DNA from: Batillaria attramentaria
Lineage: Eukaryota > Mollusca > Gastropoda > Batillariidae
Reading direction: 5' to 3'
DNA: 64,000 nucleotides
NCBI GenBank assembly: GCA_018292915.2
Contig: JACVVK020000203.1
Location: 429,001 to 493,000 of the forward strand
Shown here: positions 1 through 12,069 of the stretch, piece after piece
Layout: each line of letters begins with the position of its first letter
Position numbering within the stretch: the first letter of the stretch is position 1
The notes under the pieces: generated by a model
Database searches by the model: none
Seen by the model: only the letters and a program-made list of their open reading frames with translations
What the model was told of the DNA's origin: nothing
Translations under genes and position numbers: made by a program

Positions 1-1906
1 GATGCCCAGATGTTCTTCAGCATGACCATTGCTGCTCTTGCCTTGCCGATTCTGGCTGTGACGTCTCGGTCTGTGCCTCCCTGTCCATCAACCACACTCC
101 CCAGGTAGACAAAGGACTCTACCTCCCTGATGGACTCTCCACCGACTGTGACTGGTGTGTTGGCAGTGGTGTTGATCTTCATCAGCTCGGTTTTCCTCCT
201 GTTGATCTTGAGCCCTGTTCCGGCTGATGTGGCTTCCAGGCATGTAGTCTTGTCCTGCATCTGGCTGTGGCTATGAGACAGGAGCGCCAGGTCGTCCGCA
301 AAGTCGAGGTCATCCAGCTGCGTCCAGAGTGTCCACTGTATCCCGTTTTTCCTGCCTGTTGTGGTGGTCTTCATGATCCAGTCGATGACCAGGAGGAAGA
401 GGAACGGGGACAACAGGCATCCCTGGCGGACTCCGGTCTTCACCTCAAAGCTTTCTGACAACTGGCCGGCATGGGCAATCCTGCAGCTCATGTCTTTGTA
501 GGTGCACTGGATCAGGGAGATGATCTTCCCGGGAACTCCATAGTGCCTTAGCAGCTTCCACAGCGCCTCTCTGTCTACACTGTCGAAGGCCTTCTCATAG
601 TCTATGAAGTTGATGTAGAGGGGGGAGTTCCACTCCAGTGACTGCTCAACGATGATGCGTAGGCTGGCGATCTGGTCAGCGCAGGACCTGTTCCTGCGAA
701 AGCCCGCCTGCTGGTCTCGGAGCATAGGGTCGACTGCCTCCCTCATCCTCTCCAGTAGAATTCTGTTGAGAACCTTGCCTGGCACTGACAGGAGCATGAT
801 CCCTCGGTAGTTGCTGCAGTCCCTGAGGTCCCCTTTCTTTGGCAGCTTGATGACGATCCCTTCTTTCCACTGGGCTGGCACCTCTTCCTTCTCCCAGATC
901 TTGCTGAATAGGCTGTGCAGCATGTTGACGGCTGTCTCTGTGTCTGCTTTGATGGCTTCTGCTGGTATCTCGTCCGGCCCTGCAGCTTTCCCATTTCTCA
1001 GTGTCATGATGGCTTTCCTGATCTCCGCCTTAGAGGGCTTGTCGCAGTTGATGGGTAGTTCTGTCTCAGCTGGCGGGATGTCTGGTGGTGTTTCAGGGAT
1101 GGGGCGATTTAACAGCTCCCTGAAGTGTTCTGCCCATCGCTTCAGCTGTTCCTCAGTTGTTGTCAGTGGGTGCCCGTTCTTGTCCTTCACTGGTTTGTCT
1201 GTCTGCTGAAATTTGCCCGCGAGCTTCTTGGTCACCTGGTACAGGTCTTTTAGGTTCCCTTGTCCAGCTGCTTCCTCTGCTTGATTGGCCAGGTCGTCGA
1301 TGTAGTCCCTCTTGTCCTTTCTGGTGCTCCTCTTCACTTCTCTGTCAGCTGCTGTGTATTCTTCCTGTGCCTTTGCCTTAGCTCTTCTTGTTCGGCTCGT
1401 GTTCAGTGCAGTTTTCTTCTTTTTCCTAACTTCCAGCTTCTGGATGGTATCAGCAGAGATCCATTCCTTGTGTTGGGTCTTTCTCTTGCCAAGGACCTCT
1501 TCGCATGTGTCGTGCCAGAGTTTCTTGCTGTGTTCCCACTGTGTCTCGATATCCATTCCACTGTCTTCTATCAGGTCTTGCAGTGGCTGGAACCTGTTGG
1601 AAAGGCTGATCCGGAATGCTGCTTGTGTCTCTGTGTTCCTGAGTAGGCCAACGTTGTACCTGGTCCGTGTGTTGTTGGCGTTGGTGTGTCTCTTAAGCCG
1701 AAGTCTCAGTGTTGTTGCAAGAAGGTGGTGGTCTGATGATACATCGGCACCCCTCATCACGCGCACATCTCGCCACGATCTCCTGAACTTCCGGCTGATG
1801 CAGATGTGATCAATCTGGTTCTCCGTGACATGGTCCGGCGATCTCCATGTGGCCTTGTGGATGCGCTTGTGTGGGAAGATGCTGCCTCCTATCACTAGCT
1901 GGTTCA
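1..1906 (-). pseudogene. LINE reverse transcriptase region, open but out of frame with EN
   Basis: Reading the minus strand in the frame where codons begin at plus positions divisible by three gives a continuous RT-like protein in every segment checked. It has a linker rich in charged residues, a fingers/palm region (PKKGDLRDCSNYRGI near 800-860, YEKAFDSVDREALW near 550-600), the FADD box and a thumb-like stretch reaching the window edge. I saw no stop codon in the segments read. It lacks its own start because it is the downstream half of a single polyprotein. One extra or missing base at 1907-1910 separates it from the endonuclease frame. Confidence 0.8.
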
Positions 1907-2526
1907 GGGGCACAAAAGTCTGCAAAGCGCTCGCCATTTTCGTTCATCTGTCCCAGTCCGTGTGTTCCCATGGTGTTCTCATAGCCTGTGTTGTCTGATC
2001 CAATCTTGGCGTTGAAGTCTCCCATAAGTATGGTCATGTCCTTGGCTCCTCCTCTATCTATCACTGTCTGCAGTTGTTGGTAGAAGTCATCTTTTTTCTC
2101 CTCTTCCGCATCATTGGTGGGAGCGTAGCACTGGATGATGTTTAGCTTGATGTCTTTCTTCTTGGTGATGAATTTGGCTGTGATGATGCGGGAGTTGACA
2201 GGTTCCCAGCCGATGAGTGCCCGCTGTGCCTCCGGTGCCAGCATCAGGGCCACGCCCTCAGTGTGGGGGGCTCCATCCTCTGTGTGTCCCGAGTACAGCA
2301 ATTGCTCTCCCGATGAAAATCTCAGCTGTCCTGTCTGTAGCCACCTTGTCTCACTCAGTCCCAGTACTCCTATCTTGTAGTTCTTCATCTCTCTTGCTAC
2401 TTGTATGGTCCTTCCTACTTCATACATAGTCCTGATGTTCCATGTGGCTACTCTCGTCGTTGTCCTGGGTGTTAGAAGGGGGGTCGGCCTTGCAGCTTCC
2501 TTTCGGCTTTCACTGCAATGCGTCAT
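1810..2526 (-). CDS. LINE endonuclease domain ORF (238 aa, frameshifted end)
   Basis: The translation holds the APE/exonuclease III-like signatures in order: ATWNIRTMY near residue 28, LSETRW near 57, CYAPTND near 133 and GDFNAKIG near 167. This nicks target DNA for target-primed reverse transcription. After residue about 210 (FADFC) the frame enters a tail unlike the family and stops; the family-like continuation is found one frame over from the G-run at 1907-1910. So the natural product is an EN-RT polyprotein and this ORF is its N-terminal part. Similar proteins are often mislabelled in databases as craniofacial development protein 2-like. Confidence 0.85.
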   Translation of the reverse strand: MTHCSESRKEAARPTPLLTPRTTTRVATWNIRTMYEVGRTIQVAREMKNYKIGVLGLSETRWLQTGQLRFSSGEQLLYSGHTEDGAPHTEGVALMLAPEAQRALIGWEPVNSRIITAKFITKKKDIKLNIIQCYAPTNDAEEEKKDDFYQQLQTVIDRGGAKDMTILMGDFNAKIGSDNTGYENTMGTHGLGQMNENGERFADFCAPEPASDRRQHLPTQAHPQGHMEIAGPCHGEPD

Positions 2527-2812
2527 AGGTCTCCGGGATGGAGACCCTTCCTTGCCCAGGTGAATGTTTTGGTTTGTTGCTGTCGATGCTTCTGTAACGT
2601 TATGTTTTTTTACAGGTAGGGCTGTTAACCCTACGCAAACCCGTTTAGCCTCTTGGAGAGGTGGTCCACATTCGTCTGACCTCTACCCTTCGACCTGTCC
2701 AGCTTGGGTGACCCTGCCAGGAGCACGTGCTCCCGCTGGCGTAGCTCTCTGGGTCATTGAGGTACACAAGCCACTACCCCACGACAAGGGTTGGACCATG
2801 TAGGGTCTGTTA

Positions 2813-3866
2813 GTGTAGATGTTTGAAAATGCCAAAGCTACGGGCAGTTTGTTCTCTGCTCATTACAAGAAAACACTAAGGTGTGAATCACAGACCATGA
2901 CACATACATAATATGGCAGAAATGTTTTGCATGGTTTAGGCGATTTATGCATGTGTTTGTCCACTGGGTAGAATATGCACGTCATTTTTGGTACATGTGC
3001 TCATCTTAATTTGCTTGCGGAGAAAAATGATAGAAACGTTTAACCTTTACCATGTATGATTTGGTTTAGCCCTGTGCTGTAGACAGAATTGCATTACATT
3101 TGTGTCAGAATTGTTTTCAGTGGCACTTGACCCATACCTTTATGTTTATCTTTACCAGTTCAGACCTGTTGATTTCAGTATTTGAAATATATATAATGAT
3201 ACTTGTTGGTGTGAGTTATGAGTTTTATGAGCAATTTTATTATTTTCGTGGGGGGGGGGGGGGGGGGGATTTCAAACGTGGCAGTCTACTTTTTGGCTTT
3301 TTATGTGTGTACTATTGGGCTAATAACAAGGGGAAAAAAACAAAAAAAAACAAAGAGAGAGAGAGAGAGAGAAAAAAAATTTCAGCTGAACTGGTGAGGG
3401 TACATAATTATAAAAATTAGACAGACATCAGTAGCTGCTTGCATGTTGTGCATCATTCTAAGTATCACAGTTCTGTTGCTTTCTCATTACGTTCTAGGAC
3501 AGGGGAAGTCGAGTAAGTTTGTCACACTGGTAACATCTTGCGGGAGTGGTTTAGATTGACATGTATTTGTGACGTTTTTTTCAAGCTAGCACTGTGTTTT
3601 ACCCCCACCCACTGTGCACTGTTTGACATACTTGTATTCATTCATCAATTGCAATCAATTGCATTGTTTTTTTGTGTTTTTGTTTGTTTGTTGTTGTTTT
3701 CTTTTTGTTAGATGTGTAAAATATTTGTTTAGCAAGTGTTATAATCCCTCTTAAGATGGAATAACTTAAGACAAGACTACTGAAGCAATAATATCTTTGG
3801 TCTTTCTGTGGGAAATATCAAGTTCACATATATATTTCATTCACTGCTGTTAACAGTCATCTAGAT

Positions 3867-3897
<31 letters not shown>

Positions 3898-4843
3898 GTG
3901 TGTGCATGCGTGCGTGCGTGTGCGTGCGTGCATGTGTGTGTATGTACGGTACTTGAGTGTGTGTGTGCATGCATTCTGAGAGAGGGAGTTTGCAATGGCT
4001 GCTGGAGTAATAGGCACTAGACTACTAAATTCATTCTTTATTCTTACTTGGTTCCTGTCTTTCTTGTTTGCATTTCACTGTTAACTTTAAGCTGCTTGAA
4101 CTGTGTGTCCCACATTGTTGTTTAGTCTTAGTTTTCACTGTGAAAATGCTTCAGTCACAAGCACCTGCATTCAGCAAGCAGTGCAAAAGTGTTTGAATTT
4201 TTTGTATAATGTATCACTTATTTTGTGGCTACTGCAACAAAATAGAATGGTTTACTATTAGTCATGTGCTTTACATGCTTTCATCCCTATGTGTGAAGCA
4301 TAAGTATATATATCTATAAGCTTTCATGTATTTCTTTGTATGATTATGTCTTTGATACTGAAAACGTTCAGCAAAGGTTTCACTGTAGTGGCAATGTCAA
4401 AAGCTGGAGACCCTTCAGGCTGTAAAAATTAGAATTCAGAGCTTCTTCTAGAAATATACACTGGATCTGAGCTGTTTCATCACTGGATTACTGTAGCAAC
4501 CATAATAGCAAAATATGTAGACATTCAGTGTTGTAGTAGTAGTTGTATGTACTTGTAGTTGTAATGATTTCAGTGAGTCAGTATACAGAATTATCTGTGC
4601 TAAGTCCTGTAAAACTCAGGCAGCTCTTACTAAAATCAAGAATATGGTTTTCCTTTTGAGTGGACATTTAGTTACATGTATCTTACAGTCGTGTCTCATT
4701 TTACTGAAAGTACTTCTCCTTATTTCCTGACCATAGTGTTTTGTGGATTGTTATTGAGATATTTGTGTGACATTTCACAGCTGTACGTATCCATTTGAAA
4801 CAGAAGGTCTCTTTCCAGCAGTGCATGCAGATCTTACTAACAA
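2813..4843. other. Non-coding stretch upstream of the first visible XRRA1 exon
   Basis: No exon-like frame was recognised. It holds a G-run near 3250-3269, an A/GA-rich patch at 3340-3380, a T-rich tract near 3665-3710 and a (TG)n microsatellite at 3868-3970. It is probably an XRRA1 intron, since family members have N-terminal leucine-rich repeats that must lie further upstream. Confidence 0.5.
3868..3970. repeat. (TG)n microsatellite, imperfect
   Basis: Alternating TG with CG and CA interruptions, including short alternating purine-pyrimidine GC-rich steps. Confidence 0.9.
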
Positions 4844-5029
4844 GAGTGGGTGGGTGTTTAGGAGTTTAACGTCCTTTTCCACCACATGTGAGTGATATAA
4901 AAAAAAACCGGGGCAACGTGAAAAAGGCCAGTACAAATATTTGGCCCCAGCCGGGATTCAAACTCATGACCCGAGCATTTGGAGTCCAACGCTCTACCAT
5001 TTGGCTATTCCGGCTCCCCCTTACTAACA
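4844..5029 (-). mobile_element. tRNA-derived SINE, family C, with perfect target duplication
   Basis: Minus orientation: a head with tRNA-like A box (TGG..GAATGGTAGAGCG type) and B box (GAGTTTGAATCCC type), then the family body ending in a GGACGTTAAACTCC-like motif and a (CCCAC)n-like tail. It is flanked by an exact 11-base direct repeat, CTTACTAACAA, at 4833-4843 and 5030-5040. It ends 39 bases before the XRRA1 exon at 5069. Related copies: 8283, 36316, 52059 and a fragment near 52400. Confidence 0.85.
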
Positions 5030-5068
5030 ACTTTACATGTAAGTGTAATATGGATTCATTTGTGACAG

Positions 5069-5435
5069 CATTGCTGACGGATGACTTCAGCCTTGGTGAC
5101 CTTACCGCACAAATTGAAGAGCTTGAGGCAGAAGCAAAAGAAGCTGCTGCAAAGGAGGATGAAAATGGTGGACAAAAAGTACAGGAAGAGGAATACGTAC
5201 CCAAGGTGTTCCCACCCTTCCCCGAACTGCGCTATCTCAATATTGCACATAATCAGGTGAGTGGTTTAAACACTGTTAGACACCCCATGGCCCCAATTTC
5301 CCAAAGCACACCACACACAAGTACATATATATATATATATGGCACACACCATTGCACACATACACATGCATGCATAGATGTGTGCACATGCATGCACATG
5401 TGCGCGCACGCACGCACACACGCGCGCGCGCGCAC

Positions 5436-5506
<71 letters not shown>

Positions 5507-7487
5507 GAGCCTGCCTGGCGGAGCCACTTGCTCTCTGTCCTTCTTTCTGTCTGTCTCTGTCTCTGGCCCCTGGCCCCCTGTCTCCAGACCACATCTATTT
5601 GCACTCGCCCATATAAAAGAAGAGAAAAGGAGAACGGAAAAAAGTTCACAACTTTGTGAAACTCATGCCTCCTACGTAAGTTAGTCACACCCACTATTAT
5701 CTCCATTGATTGTTGTGTATAAGTATCGTGTCTTCCATGCTACAGATATGCGAAGAGGATGCCCTACTGGCAGTGGCAGCTTGGCCCATGTTGGTTCACC
5801 TGGTCATCCACAACAACCCACTAGTCACGCAACACCCTGGCGACCCTCCGCTTCTCAAGCGATTCCTTTCGGACAGACTCGGCATCAAACTTCAGAGGTT
5901 GGCTGCCTGTTTGTTTTCTTTAGCGGATCATTTATGTCACTGCATGACAGGTGAACTCCTTCACGACCATGCACCCAGTGTTTGTGCAGAACCCTCGCAT
6001 ACCGTTGCCAGCCAGACACCTAGACCCTGGGCGCTGATGCATGAGGACACTGTTACCAAGCACCTACAACCCATGTTATCTCTGCTCTCAGTGTGGCCGC
6101 TGTGCCCAAGTTTTCCAATCAAAAATATTTTTCCGTAAAAGTGCTTATAATTATCTTTCAAATCATACCAAACATGACTAGGAAACATCTGAGGAAAACC
6201 TCTTTTAAAAATTCGAAAAAAAAAGTTGCAAAAATCGCCCGGTTCGCAAGGGTTGTGCACGCACACAGTGCCTGGGTCACGGGGCAATTCCACGGCGTGC
6301 GGTCAAGGTCGGCAATGAGTTAACATGTTTCATACCGTGCACAGGGATTTCCTGTTTGTCTGGTTCTTTTCTCAGTGTCCAAACAAGCAGGAATTACCTC
6401 ATTACCCCAAGAACTCTATCACAGGTGCACATTGTTGTCGTGCTTTACTTCCAAATTGCAGCGGATTTTGTTATGCTAAACTGTGCAACTTTTTCCTTCC
6501 ACTGTGCAGGAAAGATGAACCACGACTGACAAAGCCCCACATAGAGGTTCCAACTGGCAAATCACGTAAGGTAAGCATTACTGACTGCATGAATTTGACT
6601 CTGCGTGTGAATTTGAGTTGCTGGGGAAAAAACTCACCCCTGCTTACCAGCTTTACAGCGTTTGTAAAGCGCATACTACAAGGCCGTGTGTCCGTGTCAC
6701 ATCTGTCCCTGCTAAAGGGGGCGGTCGGTGGTCTAGTGGTTAAGAGACTTGTCACCAATGTGAGAGGTCGGGGATTCGAGTCCCACTCGGAGCAAAGAAT
6801 TTTTCGTTCTCTTACGTGGCACCGTTCATTCGGGCCGATCGTCGGGGGTTCTCACCGGGTACTCTGGCTTCCTCCCCCTCTGCTTTGGAAATGTTCAGCC
6901 CACCAAATTTGAAAAATAAATGCAATTCTAAATTCCGAAATTTAAATAGCTGAGCTGACCCTTCGCACCAACGTAATTGTACATGTAATGTGTTTATGTT
7001 CAGTGTGTGAGAGAATGCGTGTGATTCACGTGAGGGTGCATGTTGGGTTCAGTTCGCGGCGCTTTGAGCCGATTCACAAAACTGGGTAAAGCGCCTGTAC
7101 AATACTCACTATTATTATTATTAAAGGTGTGTAAACGCTCTGTTTTATCCAACTGCAGGTGTCAGACAGGGTACCGAAAGTCCCACGCTCCACTATAGAA
7201 GAGAGGCTGCAACAGCTGGCCCTGGAGGCACCCAAGCCTCCCCCTGCCCCAGAGCCCGGCCGGTCGTGGTTGCCTGAGGACCGCACACTGTCTGGCCGTG
7301 ACCTCGAGACATCCAAGAGAATGCCGCTACCTCCGATACCCGCCAGCCCTCATTCTGTACCCTCACAGGCGTGGTCAGAGAAAGGGAAGGGCGGACCAGA
7401 GTTTGGAATGGAGGAGCAAGATAAGCCCGTGCAGCGAGGAGCCACGACAAGCGATTCAGATGCCTTCTTTATGACCCAGGTACTGTG

Positions 7488-7560
<73 letters not shown>

Positions 7561-8042
7561 GTGATTTTGTTGTCGTTTGTGTTCCTGGACGGAAACACTC
7601 CCATGGTGATCTGATCGGATTAGATGGTGCATGTTTTTGAGTCTCCGAAAAGCCCTTGCAAAAATCGCATTTTTTCTTGAAATTATCAAAATCACCAGAA
7701 GCCACTTGAAGCCACTATCATGCAATCTGCAGCAGTCTCACACCTAGTGGGCAGACCCACGCCTTGTGTAAAAGTGGCATGAAATACATGTCTCCTACTG
7801 GTGTGCAGTGGCTTGTTCTTTTTAACCAGTCTTTATCAGATACTTTACCCTGTTTCTTTAAGTGGCTCCAAGCGCTGCAAGCTGAACCCAACTTGCACAT
7901 TCACGTGAACCACACACATTCTCTCACACATACTGGACATGAATTCATTGCAATCACTTGGTGTGAAGAACAGCTCAGCAATCTGTTTCCGAATTTAGAA
8001 TTGCATTTATTTTCAAATTTGTGGGATGAACATTTCTAAAGC

Positions 8043-8075
<33 letters not shown>

Positions 8076-10511
8076 CCGGAGTACCCGGAGAGAACCCCCG
8101 ACGATCAGCCCGAATGAACGGTGTCAGGTACGAGAAGGAAATATTTTTTGTCCTGAGTGGGACTCAAACCTGACCTCTCGCATTGGTGACAAAGTCTCTT
8201 AACCACTAGACCACCGACCGCCCTGTTGATCTCATGTTTTTTGTTGATCCTCTTTCCTGCAAGCAGTGTCTGTCAGAGTGACAGGGAGCTTGGATAGCCG
8301 AATGGTGGAGTGCTGGACTCTCAATGCTCCGGTCATGAGTTCGAATCCTGGCTGGGGCCAAATATTTGTGCTGGCCTTTTTCTCATTGCCCTCATCTTTG
8401 ATATCACCCTTACATGGTGGAAAAGGACGTTAAAACTCCAAACATCCACCCCCTACCCACCCCTGTCAGAGTGACCATTTGCTGCTGGCTTTTTGCAGCT
8501 TGATTACCAAGAAGAGGAAAGCCGACCAAAACAGAAGCCAGAGAAAGTTCCTGCACAAAGTGCGTCCACAGAAACGGCTGACGATGTCAACAACTCCAAT
8601 GCAGACCGTTACCGTGGTTACGAGCTTCTACTTGACCTTGACCCTGATGATGACATTGACGCAGAGCTCCCAAAAGGTGACATTTAACTTTGAGTACAAT
8701 TACAGACTGTCCTGTGTCTATTTTTGTGAGCGTTTGCTAATACATGTAAAGTTATGATACATTACTGTTACTGAACCTTAGTTACTACATATGGCAGGCT
8801 GCTAATATAAATTTTTTCGTTGAAAAAAAAATTTATCTTCAGATGTTTGTGTGAGTTTGGGTTGCAGCTTTTCTGCTGAGAAAGCTTTCATTCAGATATC
8901 CGTTAAACCATGATATTTGGGGTCATGCTCTTTCTCTGTACAAGTACGTACATGCATTCTGCTTTTCTTTGCCAGCCTCCAAACCAAATTTCATTTACGC
9001 TTTTGTTTCTTTATGTTAGACATACAGGGTAACATCCGAGCACTGAAGCACGTCCTTGGCCATGCACTGGTGTACCGTGACCCCTCTGTTGACCTTGACC
9101 GTGTCAAGCGTACTGTGCCAGAATTCAGACGGGTACGTTTTTACCAGCTTCTTATTGATTGAAACATGATGTGTTTTGGGTTTGTTTTTTTGTTTTTTTA
9201 GGTCTGACTGTGGTAAGACGCTTAGTTGTACTCAGGGCTTATTAACCAGATCTTTGTGATTAGTTATACTGTCAAAAAAGAAAACTTTTTTTTTTTTTTT
9301 TTTTGCTGCCCCAACTCTTTGCCAGCTCCAGTGGTGTTCCTCCCAGGTCATGGGTGGAACCCACGGAGGACTCGGAGGCTGGGACAATTTTTATTATGCA
9401 TGATGATGGAGATGAGGATGATGGTAAGATGATGCTGTGGAGGTCCATGTGGTTTGGGACTGCGGGACAGGGCCGCATTCCACGCTTCCTGTCATAAATA
9501 TCCCGGCATTAACCAGACCCGGGAACTACGGCACCTGCAGTGCCGGCTGTGTAATCATCCACATCATAAGACGTGTCATACAAAGGGAAGCACCCCCAAA
9601 GTTGCACCCGCGAAGTGGGTGAAGCTCGGCTGTGTGGCAACAGCCTCCCCATTGGGCCCATAGCACACCCGCTCTGGGTAGGAGCCGACCTAGGTCGGAA
9701 AAATCCCGCTTGCCTTGGCTGCGATTCGAACCCGGGTCTCCCGGTCCATGATCCGAAGTGCTAACCACTACACTACGGGGACCGGTCAAGAAAGAAAACT
9801 TGTTTGAAAGAATTGGGGTCAACTCAAATGTTAAACGCAACATTATTATGGTCTCCTATGCGTATTTACTTCTGCAGCTGCTGGTCAGTTTGTGACATTT
9901 TGACCTGCACGCTTCCAGGTACTCTCTCGTCGTCTGGAAAAAAAAGAGCTTAACCTTGGTAGCGCTGAGCCCGGAATATTCCGGGTTACCTCTATGGCTT
10001 TTTCAGCATAAGACAAATTAATTCAGCAAGACCAGGGTTAATTACTATGGAAATTGATAAGCGCTTAGTCCCTTTTACAAGATGACAGTAGTACCGCACA
10101 ATTAGCGGTTCCTTTTTTGGGGGGTTATTGATGGCAGATAATAGAATGATAATCGTGAGTTTGATCATGCCGCGTCCTAGGTACCGATGCCGCCTGCCAA
10201 GCCACATAAGTCTCGTCAGGAGAGGGTGGACGATGTGCTGCACACCCTCCGCACTCGCTCCACCATTCAGGAGGAGGACCTTAACAAAGTGCTGAAGGAT
10301 CCACGTCACCTTGGGCAGAAGTATCCAGAAGCACAGAACCTCTTGGGACAGGTAGGGGATTTGTTGTTGTTGTTGTAGTATGTTGTTTTGGTTCTTGTTT
10401 TGTGTAGATTCGCTTTCAGGAAAGTTGGATGTTTTCCTCAGTGGGAGTGTGTTGTTGCGGCGTAGAGTCACCCAGCACTCTTTTTACTTTTTTATATTTA
10501 TTTTGCTAAAA

Positions 10512-10561
<50 letters not shown>

Positions 10562-10698
10562 GGGGGGGAGGAAAGCTAGAAAACTTTCAGAGCCCCTCCC
10601 CCCCTCCCCCCCCCCCCCAATAGCCAGCAGCCTCCCATGTTGTTATTGATTTTGTTTATTATCAGACCAGCTATTAGGTGTTCACCATTGTGCTGCTC

Positions 10699-10779
<81 letters not shown>

Positions 10780-11050
10780 TTCCTGTTTTCTCCATACACC
10801 ATGCTGTTGTTTTTTTCTGCATCACTCTAAGTCAAAGGCACTCTTAGCCTTATGAAGTGGGGATTTTGTGCAGAATTTATCGTTATTATTATATCTAATA
10901 TCATTATTATTATTGTCACTTCAGATTCAGCGTCGCTACAACTCCGTGCGGGTGAGCTCCATGAAAGAGGCGCATGAAGCTAGAAAGATCATTGATCAAG
11001 CGTTTGAAGTTCTCAACAAGCCACGACAGACCTACAAGCCTGCTGCATGA
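5069..11050 (+). CDS. XRRA1: XRRA1 (X-ray radiation resistance-associated protein 1), 3' eight exons
   Basis: Coding exons 5069-5256, 5746-5897, 6510-6570, 7159-7479, 8499-8676, 9020-9132, 10181-10351 and 10925-11050 have GT-AG ends and compatible phases, giving about 435 residues ending [14 protein letters not shown]. The first two exons encode the last leucine-rich repeats ([11 protein letters not shown]; then [10 protein letters not shown] and [16 protein letters not shown]), the diagnostic end of the LRR block in XRRA1. Further family-like blocks are [41 protein letters not shown] and [18 protein letters not shown]. The known family is linked to the X-ray response in mammalian cells; its molecular role is unclear. 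N-terminal exons are upstream of the window or not recognised. SINEs sit in several introns, and a (TG)n run starts nine bases after the exon at 7159-7479. Confidence 0.9.
6716..7126 (+). mobile_element. tRNA-derived SINE, family A, near full length
   Basis: The head has an A-box-like GGTCTAGTGGTTAAGAG and a B box GATTCGAGTCCC, then a conserved body (GTTCATTCGGGCCGATCG; GAAATTTAAATAGCTGAGC), a 3' block ending AAAGCGCCTGTACAATACTC and an (ATT)n tail. Seven copies occur in the window. It lies in an XRRA1 intron. Confidence 0.9.
7488..7557. repeat. (TG)n microsatellite next to an XRRA1 splice donor
   Basis: About 35 TG units begin nine bases after the end of the exon 7159-7479. Confidence 0.95.
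7694..7776 (-). repeat. Degenerate foldback-element copy
   Basis: The core (TGCAATCTGCAGCAGTCTC ... CCCACGCCTT) resembles the reverse complement of the element at 24886-24972. The left arm (GCCACTTGAAGCCACTATC) survives; the right arm is decayed. Confidence 0.55.
7860..8225 (-). mobile_element. SINE family A, diverged
   Basis: Complement of the family A body and head, read through TTTCCGAATTTAGAATTGC to CACTAGACCACCGACCG. It has a long G-run at 8048-8073 where other copies have a short purine tract. Lies in an XRRA1 intron. Confidence 0.85.
8283..8458 (+). mobile_element. SINE family C
   Basis: Head GAGCTTGGATAGCCGAATGG with B box GAGTTCGAATCC, then CCAAATATTTGTGCTGGCC and GGAAAAGGACGTTAAAACTCC. 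It ends about 40 bases before the XRRA1 exon at 8499. Confidence 0.85.
9288..9784 (-). mobile_element. tRNA-derived SINE, family B, full length
   Basis: The minus strand starts with an Asp-tRNA-like head (CCCCGTAGTGTAGTGGTTAG; B box GGTTCGAATCGC) and ends GGCAAAGAGTTGGGGCAGC plus poly-A. It is flanked by a 17-base near-perfect direct repeat (GTCAAAAAAGAAAACTT at 9271-9287; one mismatch at 9785-9801). Six family B copies are in the window. Confidence 0.9.
9950..10041. mobile_element. Short TTAA-flanked inverted-repeat element (piggyBac-like MITE)
   Basis: The ends read TTAACCTTGGT...GCTGA and TCAGCA...CCAGGGTTAA. A second copy at 58301-58379 has TTAACCCTGG...CCAGGGTTAA. TTAA is the piggyBac target; assignment to that superfamily is inference. 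Confidence 0.6.
10518..10619. repeat. poly-T / poly-G / poly-C tract
   Basis: A T-run at about 10518-10546 passes into G-rich sequence, then a C-rich stretch with AAAGCTAGAAAACTTTC between the G and C parts, a potential hairpin. Confidence 0.7.
10701..10775. repeat. (TG)n microsatellite
   Basis: About 37 TG units with one TT interruption, in the last XRRA1 intron. Confidence 0.95.
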
Positions 11051-11978
11051 AACAGCTCAACGCTGGATGTTTTTGCTGCATGCTACGAGTTCAGTTTTGA
11101 TGTTTTCGACAAGTCCTGTGCATGCACAGTGCTCGCACAGAAAACAGTGCAAACAGTGGCGCATGGCTCTGGTCCCAGGTTGCCTTGCTCTCCAGCTTGG
11201 AAATTTGAATTTGTATTTATTCTATCACTGGACTGATTTCAATGTGGACAGTATGTGCACAAGATTTTTCTGTTGTCCAGTTGTTATGTCATCGCATTTC
11301 TGCTGTTCATCACCAACCCATTTTCATTGTTTTGTGCGACATGGTTTATTTCAATAGTATGACTTGTTTTGTTTGCGGAAATCATGAAGAAAATGCACGT
11401 TTTACATTGATTTGTGGAGGGATGAATCCGTTCTTCAGGAATTTTAAAAAACGTCGCTGTGATTTATATATGATTATGGTGTATTTATTGGCAAATTGCA
11501 CATTGTTTTAAAACAGAATCTTCAGTTTACCGACCATCACTTTGTTGGTAGCTATATGTCTGTTGTGAGTTTTGTATGGCAGTTAATCATCATGATGGCA
11601 CACCAGCAGAATGTGGATGCAGATTTACAGTAAATCTTTTATAAGCAATGTATGTATTGTACATATTACCAGCATTAGGGAATTGTGGCGTATGGTTTTG
11701 AGGATGTCTCCTTCATGAAATGTGCTTTGTGAATCATGTAAAGCCAAACTTCTGTGACAACACACAGTCCCTTGCAAAACCAGCATAGGACTAAACCATT
11801 TCATGTGATAAGGTATTCTGTATGGCCTATAACATACCAGCATTACATGTTGCTAAAAAAAAAAAAGCGAAAAAAAGCTTGTGTATGCCTTTTCTAAAAG
11901 CTATGTTGTGTGTGTGTGTGTGTGTGTGTGTATTGTGTGTGTGTGTATTGTGTGTGTGTGTGTGTGTGTGTGTGTATT

Positions 11979-12011
<33 letters not shown>

Positions 12012-12069
12012 AAGTCAATCCAGGTATCCATAATTTATTAATAAATATGCATCCCCTTATCTAAATAAA
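11051..12069 (+). other. Probable XRRA1 3' untranslated region
   Basis: AT-rich sequence without coding signs follows the stop. AATAAA polyadenylation signals are at 12040-12045 and 12064-12069. A (TG)n tract with TATTG interruptions occupies 11910-12010. Confidence 0.5.

Larger units (their letters stand above)
1..2812 (-). mobile_element. APE-type LINE (non-LTR retrotransposon), cut by the window edge
   Basis: On the minus strand an apurinic-type endonuclease frame (2526 down to 1810) is followed by a reverse-transcriptase frame that stays open from about 1906 to position 1 and leaves the window. The RT frame carries the FADD catalytic box (around 288-302) and an upstream QGCLLSPFLF-type palm segment. 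Bases about 2540-2812, further 5' on the element strand, look like the untranslated leader of this element type. Elements of this type usually carry both domains in one frame; here they differ by one frame step at a G-run. Two 3' tails of what looks like the same family lie at 52485-52770 and 56315-56432. Clade (RTE-like or relative) is inferred, not tested. Confidence 0.9.

Noticed and set aside
5253..5706. Several open frames rich in Cys-Val or Thr-His
   Set aside because: Translations of the (CA/TG)n repeat; the same holds for frames at 7350, 19029, 40763, 41345 and 43180.
6725..6800. tRNA genes
   Set aside because: A and B boxes are parts of repeated SINE heads with the same downstream body in every copy; no free-standing tRNA seen.
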